Part shown: positions 58,213 through 64,000 of the stretch, piece by piece | Numbering within the stretch: the stretch's first letter is position 1 | How the letters are laid out: each line of letters starts with the position of its first letter | Translations under genes and position numbers: made by a program | The notes under the pieces: model-generated | Database searches by the model: none | Told to the model about the DNA's origin: nothing | The model's input: the letters and a program-made list of their open reading frames with translations, nothing else | Origin: Camellia lanceoleosa | Lineage: Eukaryota > Streptophyta > Magnoliopsida > Ericales > Theaceae | NCBI GenBank assembly: GCA_025200525.1 | Contig: CM045761.1 | Location: 57,375,438-57,439,437 of the forward strand | Length of the DNA stretch: 64,000 bases | Direction: 5' to 3'

Positions 58213-58650
58213 GTATTAAAGCATATAACCACATATGGAGTACATCCCCTATCTCCTCCCAAACAAGATAGATATACAATGTATTAAAGCAAATAACCAC
58301 ATATGGAGTACATCCCTATCTCCTCCCAAACAAAGATACATATACAATGTATTTAAAACATATAATCACATTTGTACTACATCCCCTATCTCCTCCTAAA
58401 CAAAAATACATGTACAATGTATTTAAAGCATTTAATCACATATGGAGTACATCTCCTATCTCCTCTCAAACAAAGATACATATACAATGTATTTAAAGCA
58501 TTTAATCACATATGGAGTACATCTCCTATCTCCTCTCAAACAAAGATACATATACAATGTATTTAAAGCATTTAATCACATATGGAGTACATCCCCTATC
58601 TCCTCCCAAATAAAGATACATATACAATGTATATAAACACTTTATCATAT
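58213..58650 (-). repeat. 70-bp minisatellite, six units, in LTR A3
   Basis: Six units of about 70 bp, each with CACATATGGAGTACATC, CTATCTCCTC, CAAACAAAGATACATATACA and ATGTATTTAAAGCA. Units 4 and 5 are almost identical. LTR A1 has about two shorter units (1470-1560) and LTR D three 33-bp ones (61640-61715). Copy number therefore varies between LTRs. Confidence 0.9.
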
Positions 58651-59463
58651 ACAATGATCAATTAATGCGCATATTCAATGTGTTATTCCAACCGTCATAT
58701 TCGATGACATATTCCAATTGATTAGTTTCAATTTACATAATCATCATGCAATTCTACAACAATAATGGCTATCCTCCACCGATAGCCCAAAATAGTTATT
58801 TCTAAACAGATAAGTAAATTTACCAAACAGATAAGTTATTATATTTTATCACCGGTGAGTAATTTATCAATCCAACTACACCATTCAATCTCATGTTTTC
58901 CCAATCCCATAATTTCCAAACCAATTTCATATTTTCCCAATGTTTCATAATTTACACAAATAATTTATATAGCTCGAATTATGACATTATCCTCCCTTCC
59001 TCAAAACTTGCAATCAAGGCCAAATTCCTTTCATTTTACCTACCTATTTCCACTATCAAGACCTCATATACACATTGGAACCCAATCATGGAAAACCCTT
59101 CTTTCAACATTTCAAATTTCAAGCCCTAACTTTCCAAAATTTTCAAATCTCACCATTTATACAAAAAAGCTAATATTTATGTTAAAACTCATAAGAAGGA
59201 GTAGTTTATCCCTACCTCAAAGTTAGGAGCCCAAAGGAGAAGAAGAAGAAACTTGAAAGTGCTCCAAATCAACACTTTTTTGGATCAAAACGTAGCCCAC
59301 GCAAAGCTCAAGCTTTTATACAAAGGAGGTAGGGTAAGAGAACTATAGATCAAGAGCATCTGTAGAGAGAAGGGATATTTTAGAGAGAGTGTGTGTTGGA
59401 TCTAGGATTTGGAGATAAAAGAAATCAAAAAGTGAAGAAGAAAACCGCTGCTGTGATCTGATA

Positions 59464-59840
59464 TATGCGAGGCTCACCCAAGCGAAAGACTTGTCGCTCG
59501 AGCGACCAGACACAATAAACACCTCGCTCGAGTGCAAGAAGTGTCGCTCGAGCGAAAAATGAGAAGTTTCAGGTCTGCAACCCAACTGCACGCTCGAGTG
59601 CACGAGTGCTCACTCGTGCAAAGGAACACAAAACATAGAGCTAGCTCGCTCGCTCAAGCGAAGAATACCAACCTTCAGGTTTTTCAAAGACGCAGACGCA
59701 TGCTCGAGTGCAAGAGTGCTCACTCGAGCGAAGAGACATACCACACAAACCTTGCTCGAGCACAGGAAACCTAGCTTGAGCGAAGGAACTAAAACCCAAG
59801 GCTCGCTCGAGCGACAAAAGCCTCACTCGAGCGAAGAAAC
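59464..59840 (-). promoter_or_regulatory. CTCGAG dyad cluster in U3 of LTR A3
   Basis: About 14 sites. Pairs at 59525/59545 and 59591/59611 have the 20-bp step. Variants include CGCTCGAGTG, CACTCGTGCA and GCTTGAGCG. On the LTR sense strand the spacers are T/C-rich (ACACTTCTTG), as in LTR A2. Confidence 0.8.
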
Positions 59841-60022
59841 CAAAATCTAGACAACAACCATCTATTTCCACACCTAACCAACCTATCGCAAATCCGACCA
59901 ACACATCCCACAACTCAAATAGAAAGAATTTAAGGCTGGAAACAAGAATAAGACAACAACATACAACCACTACACCTGAGTCTGGAACACAAAACATGAT
60001 AGGGAAAATCGGGATCGCTATA

Positions 60023-60133
60023 CTTAATTTCATCAATTGTACACAATTTACCCATTTCCAAAGTCTCATATACACATATGAAGCCCAAAAAAGAAAAACC
60101 CTCTTTTATAATTTTCAAATCAAACCTTATCTT
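60023..60133 (-). repeat. Fragment of another family-A LTR
   Basis: Matches the leader of LTR A1 (1960-2050) and A3 (near 59040): ATTTACCCATTTCCAA, CTCATATACACATATG, AGCCCA and ACCCTC. A 110-bp remnant caught between LTR A3 and LTR D. Confidence 0.7.
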
Positions 60134-60320
60134 TGTAGCACTTAAGCCCTTTAAAGCTTTTGGTAAATGTATTTGAACCCTTTATTTTATTTTGGGAATC
60201 TTTGGTGTTGTTGTACCTTAGTTTTGAAGGTGTACAAATTGATTTAAACTTGTTGGGATTGCTCGTTCACACTCATTCGCGTTGAAAAGTTGTTTGGAAA
60301 CTTGAAAATCATGTTCTGGG

Positions 60321-60650
60321 GTCGACACTGGTCCTGGTGGTGTCGACACCTTCTCTTTTGTTTGCCACAAGGGTCGACACCAAAGCTGGGAAGGGTCGAC
60401 CCTTGTTCTGAATTTGTTCACTACATTTTGGTGTCAACACCAACCTAGGTGGTGTCGACACCTTCTCTTTTTGGTTGGCCGCAAGGGTCGACACCAATCT
60501 GTGGAAGGGTCGACCCTTGTTCTGAAATTACCCACTACATTTTGGTGTTGACACCAGCCTAAGGAAGGGTCGACACCTATAGTGCAATCACACTTAATGT
60601 TCCAGATTTCTTCTTGGGTGTTGACACCTGTGTTGTGAAGGGTCGACACC
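60321..60650 (+). promoter_or_regulatory. GTCGAC dyad cluster in U3 of LTR D
   Basis: Six pairs of GTCGAC or GTTGAC/GTCAAC cores: 60321/60342, 60373/60395, 60433/60454, 60487/60509, 60547/60569 and 60621/60643. Steps are 21 or 22 bp. Best palindromes are GGTGTCGACACC and AGGGTCGACCCTT. Pairs recur every 52-74 bp. It sits where family A carries CTCGAG dyads. Confidence 0.85.
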
Positions 60651-60762
60651 TGCGACTTTTTCCCAGATTTTTCTCACGGTTTGGACCTACTTTTTGGAGA
60701 TATTTTGACTAGATATTTTGAGTTGACTTTGGGGCTTATATCTATTTTTGACCTAGTACTAT

Positions 60763-60772
60763 ATAAAGGCCC
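60763..60772 (+). promoter_or_regulatory. TATA box candidate of LTR D
   Basis: TATATAAAGG, between the GTCGAC array and a pyrimidine-rich leader (TTTTCTTCCCTTTCCTCTC). It is well placed as the core promoter of the element. Confidence 0.65.
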
Positions 60773-62427
60773 TCACTTGACCTTTTCTCTTACTTTTTCT
60801 TCCCTTTCCTCTCTCTAAACCGTGAAACACCTTCTCTCTCTCCCAAAAGGCACTTTTCACTCAAAGATCCTTAGATCTACTTCTTTGAAGACCTCTACTC
60901 ACCTTACTCCTTTGAGATAAAGTGTAGAGCTTGTCAAGGACTTCATTTTGATCGGAGCAAAGCTTGGTTTCTCCTCCGTCAACTTTTGGGTTTTTCTTCT
61001 TTCTTCCCCTTTCTAAGCTTGAGGTAGGGATAAACTACTCCTTGTTATGAATTTTAACATAGATGTTTGTCATTTTGTATAAATGGTGGGTTGTGATGAT
61101 TTTGGGAAGTTAGGGTTTTGGAATTTGAAATTACAAAAGAGGGGTTTTCAAGTATTGAACTATATGTGCATGTAAGACCTTGGAAAATGGGGTTGTTGGT
61201 GTGAAATTTATGAAATTGAGCCTTAGGGTTAAGGTTTGAGAAAAATGGGCAACATGTCTAACTTGAATGTAACTCATTAATTTGTATAATTAATGTAGTA
61301 ATTGTGGGAATATGAAATTGAGTTGGAAATCATGAAATTAGATGGAATTGAGATTGAATGGTGTAGTTGGATTGATTAATCGCTCACCTATGAAAATGTT
61401 GATAGTTTATTTGTTTGATGAATTTACTATCTGTTTAGAAATAACTGTTTTGGGCTATCGGTGGAGGATAGTCTTGATTGCTGTAGACAATGCATGATGA
61501 TTAGAGAAAATTGAAACTAATCAAATGGGAATATGTCATTGAATATGACGGTTGGATTAACACATTGAATATGTGCTTTAATTGATCATTGTATATGATA
61601 AAGTGTGTAAATACATTGCATGTGTATGTTGTTTGGGAGGAGATAGGGGATGTACTCCAGTGTGTGGGAGGAGATAGTGGATGTACTCCACGGTTTGGGA
61701 GGAGATAGGGGATGGACTCCAATGATAATTAAGTTGGCCGGAGTGTCCTTGGTGAAAGTCTCGAAACCTTATATACGTTTGCATAACGTAGATGACTGAA
61801 GTATTGAAATGTTAATAATATGAGTTGTAGTCTCATTTTGAATTGATTATGATTGAAGTGTTGATAGTATGAGCTGTAGTCTTATCTTGAACTGTTCGGA
61901 TAAACAATGAACCATATCTATGAATTGATTTGGATAATGAAACGGAAAGGAATTGAAATATGGTTATGAATATGGATTGGTTATGAAAGAGATGTACGTT
62001 GGTTTATATGAGTTAAACATTTATCAAATGCAAATGTTTTAGTTAATTCTCATATTATGTTTAGCATATCTCTACTGGGCTTTGGCTCACCCTATATTGG
62101 ACATCATTTTCAGGTACAGGTGATATGCAGCCTCCAAGGATGTGGTTTGGGAGGTTTAGAAGCTGAGGGCTTATTTTTTTGTAGTTATCTTTTGTATTAC
62201 ATGTAATTCAAGCCAAGGGCTTAATATGTTAAGACTTAGAATTCTCTTTTGTTGAAACCAAGTGTTGACTTGGAAAGTTGTAAGCCCATAGGGCATTTAC
62301 TTTTGTTGTCAGCATGTAATATTTTTGTAATTAATACTCTAATAAATGAATACATGTTTATTTCTCCTATGTCTATGGATGTCATGAATGATTGGTTTAT
62401 ATTTGTTATTTTGAGAGCGTTACAACT

Positions 62428-62439
62428 TGGTATCAAAGC
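62428..62439 (+). other. Primer binding site
   Basis: TGGTATCAAAGC, one G-to-A change from the initiator tRNA-Met site TGGTATCAGAGC, three bases after the LTR end. Confidence 0.9.
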
Positions 62440-62827
62440 GTACTGGGTTTGAATACTTTGGGTACGTAGGAAGTGGTTAGTACCACAATGGGTTTGTCTC
62501 GCTTGTTAGAGACTTATGTATGATGTTATGTACTTATGTGATGACATGTTTATGTGACTATATGGGTATGGAATTTAGTTTCGAGGATGTTGATCGAGTC
62601 TATGGGTTTTTGGGAGTCCTATTGGAAAGGCACTTGATCACTGCCATTTCTAACTGGAACTCTAGCGACGCTACGGGACGGTCATTATCCAAAAATGAAA
62701 TTCGTAAGTGCTTATGTGACTATGTGCTTACATGGAGTGACTTACAGTTGTCCAATGTATTAGGACGCGAGTGAAATAGCTTCGGTGCATTTGTGAATGT
62801 GCTAATCCTGTTGTTACCTTTCTTAGG
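62440..62827 (+). other. Leader between primer site and gag
   Basis: About 390 bp, homologous to 379-768 on the other strand, including the GAAGTGGTTAGTACCACAAT word. The 84-codon open frame at 62520-62774 has no support. Confidence 0.65.
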
Positions 62828-64000
62828 ATGTCCGGACGAGGACGAGGTGGTAGGCGTGGTAGGACTAGGAGGCAAGAGGTGCCTATATCGGATGAGATTC
62901 CGGCACAAGAGGAGGGTGTTGGTCAGGCCAATGTGGTCAAACTGGTTGGTTAGCAGGCCATGGGAGCCTTAGCCCGTGAGATGGCCGGAGCTTTGAGGGA
63001 ATCTATGGGCATTCTCTGAGCTGAGAATCAAGCCCAGGCCCATGTAGCCGAAGTATGGCCTTTTTTCTTGAAGAGGGAATTTTTCCGGTCAAATCCAGAT
63101 GAGTTTTTAGGAGATCCTAAGGAGCCATTGAAGGCTGATGAGTGGCTTGAGCAGATGATGAAGACATTTGAGATGCTTGGCATCGAAGACGGGGTCTTGA
63201 AGGTGACCTTGGCATCTTTCCAGTTGAAGAGAGACGCGGGTCAGTGGTGGAAGTTCATGCGGGGTCGTATTTGAAGGACTTGGGAGGCTTTTGTTGATGC
63301 CTTCCAGGAGAAGTTTTTGCCTCCCACTGTCAGGGAGAAGTTAAGGGACCAGTTCTGTCGGCTCAAGCAGCTGAACACACCTGTGGCGGAGTTTGAGGCC
63401 ACCTTTGCTATCCTATCTAGGTTTGCACCTGAGCTAGTGGCGTCTGAAAAATGCCATTGCCTTGAGTTCGAAAAGAAGTTAAGGACCAAGCTCAAGCTTA
63501 GGGTTGCTGGGTCCATGACTCGGGAGTATGGGCATCTTGTGGAGGTTGCGGCCCATCTTGAGATTATTATACATAAGGAGGAGGAGAGAACAAGGGGCTC
63601 TAGAAGGAGTCAAGATGGTCAGGGGGACGACAAGAGACAGAGGGGTTCTAACCCTCAGCAATCCCAGGGAGTTCAGACGAGGTCTACCTTTCCAGTGCCT
63701 AGTTCAGGTTCTGGAAGAGGCGGACAAGGAGACTTCACTTGTTACAAATGTGGTCAGTTGGGCCACAAGTCTTCAACTTGCCCGCAGAGGGGAGGAGGAC
63801 AGCGTGCAACATCATCTTTGACTTGCCCTCAGAGCCAAAGTCAGGGTACAGGCCTGTCGCTTTCTTATTATCAGTGTGGGCAAGCAGGGCACCTAAAAAG
63901 GTTTTGCCCGCAGTTGAGTGGCACATCTGGTGCATCTGGTTCGAGGCAGACACAAAGCCATCAGCCAGCTCAGTTAGTTCAGGCCTCGAGGGCCAACCAG
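62828..64000 (+). pseudogene. gypsy gag, runs off the window
   Basis: Starts ATG TCC GGA CGA GG (MSGRGRGGRRGR). Then ALAREMAGALRESMGIL, SNPDEFLGDPKEPLKADEWL, LASFQLKRDAGQWWKFMRGR, NTPVAEFEATFAILSRFAPE and two zinc knuckles: CYKCGQLGHKSSTC (about 63743) and a second one beginning YYQCGQAGHLKRFC, whose first Cys is Tyr. Stops at about 62953 (TAG), 63018 (TGA) and 63272 (TGA from CGA) make it dead. It is the same family as the gag at the left edge and close to that at 41177. This copy is the most complete gag in the window. Confidence 0.92.

Larger units (their letters stand above)
58213..60022 (-). mobile_element. LTR A3, 3' part deleted, fused to gypsy integrase
   Basis: On the minus strand it starts TATAGCGATCCCG (60022) and runs through the dyads, the leader with GAGGTAGGGAT (about 59218), GGGCTATCGGTGGAGGATAG (about 58785) and the 70-bp repeat array, then passes at about 58213 directly into integrase sequence. 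The last third of the LTR, the primer site, gag, PR and RT are missing. The pol belongs with LTR B2, so the join links two families. Confidence 0.85.
60134..62424 (+). mobile_element. LTR D: 5' LTR of plus-strand gypsy element
   Basis: 2291 bp from TGTAGCACTTAAG to GAGCGTTACA, followed by a primer site and gag. The part after about 61015 (GAGGTAGGGAT, GGCTATCGGTGGAGGATAG at 61455, three 33-bp GGGAGGAGATAG repeats, GGCTCACCC at 62085, ACTTGGAAAG at 62269) is collinear with LTR A. The U3, 60134-60760, is unrelated to A and carries GTCGAC palindromes. A TATATAAAGG box at 60763 and the pyrimidine-rich leader place the transcription start near 60790. Confidence 0.9.

Overview
This window looks like heterochromatic nuclear DNA of a flowering plant, probably a eudicot. 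The evidence is Ty1/copia and Ty3/gypsy retroelements primed by initiator tRNA-Met, a CACTA-type transposon shell, a decayed GRAS-family transcription-factor gene, and a nuclear copy of plastid 23S rDNA. I see no intact cellular gene. Almost everything is transposable-element sequence, mostly LTRs that have lost their internal parts, nested in one another. LTR families are named A to G here for reference only.

Layout. 1-2911: 5' end of a minus-strand gypsy element (gag start, primer site, LTR A1). 2942-11061: solo LTR G, split by a 5.4-kb solo LTR of family C (C1, 4207-9587). 11808-22937: a CACTA shell holding LTR C2 (13217-21162), which itself holds LTR C3 (15110-19353). 23216-24981: a GRAS pseudogene split by LTR E1; its inverted partner LTR E2 lies at 25704-26776. 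27629-32078: a complete but dead copia element with matching 5-bp target duplications. 34.2-37.2 kb: a degenerate AT-rich tandem array. 38832-47705: a gypsy element of Tekay/Del chromovirus type (LTR B1, gag, PR, RT, RNase H, part of INT), with solo LTR F in gag. 49091-51230: solo LTR A2. 53594-58212: minus-strand 3' half of a gypsy element (LTR B2, pol), with plastid 23S DNA inserted in pol. 58213-60022: LTR A3 fused directly to that pol. 60134-64000: LTR D and gag of a plus-strand gypsy element running off the window.

The most unusual signal is in the LTRs, not in coding sequence. Families A, B, E and F carry clusters of the palindrome CGCTCGAGCG. These are arranged in pairs whose starts lie 20 bp apart in nearly every pair I measured. 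The unrelated family C has different palindromes (GGTCGACC, GCCGACCGGC or GGCCGGCC types, depending on the copy), also phased by 20 bp in two copies. LTR D, whose downstream part closely resembles family A, has GTCGAC palindromes at 21-22 bp. The cassette is shared by LTRs that are otherwise dissimilar, and in LTR F it is inverted and displaced. I infer a portable regulatory module made of dyads on one face of the helix. Family C also has a 14-bp hairpin that differs between copies by a compensatory change.

Coding remnants are disabled mostly by C-to-T/G-to-A stop codons (CGA to TGA, CAG or TGG to TAG), as expected for old, methylated elements. Copy order can be read from nesting: C3 is younger than C2, C2 younger than the CACTA shell, C1 younger than LTR G, LTR F younger than the 38.8-kb gypsy element, and LTR E1 younger than the GRAS gene.
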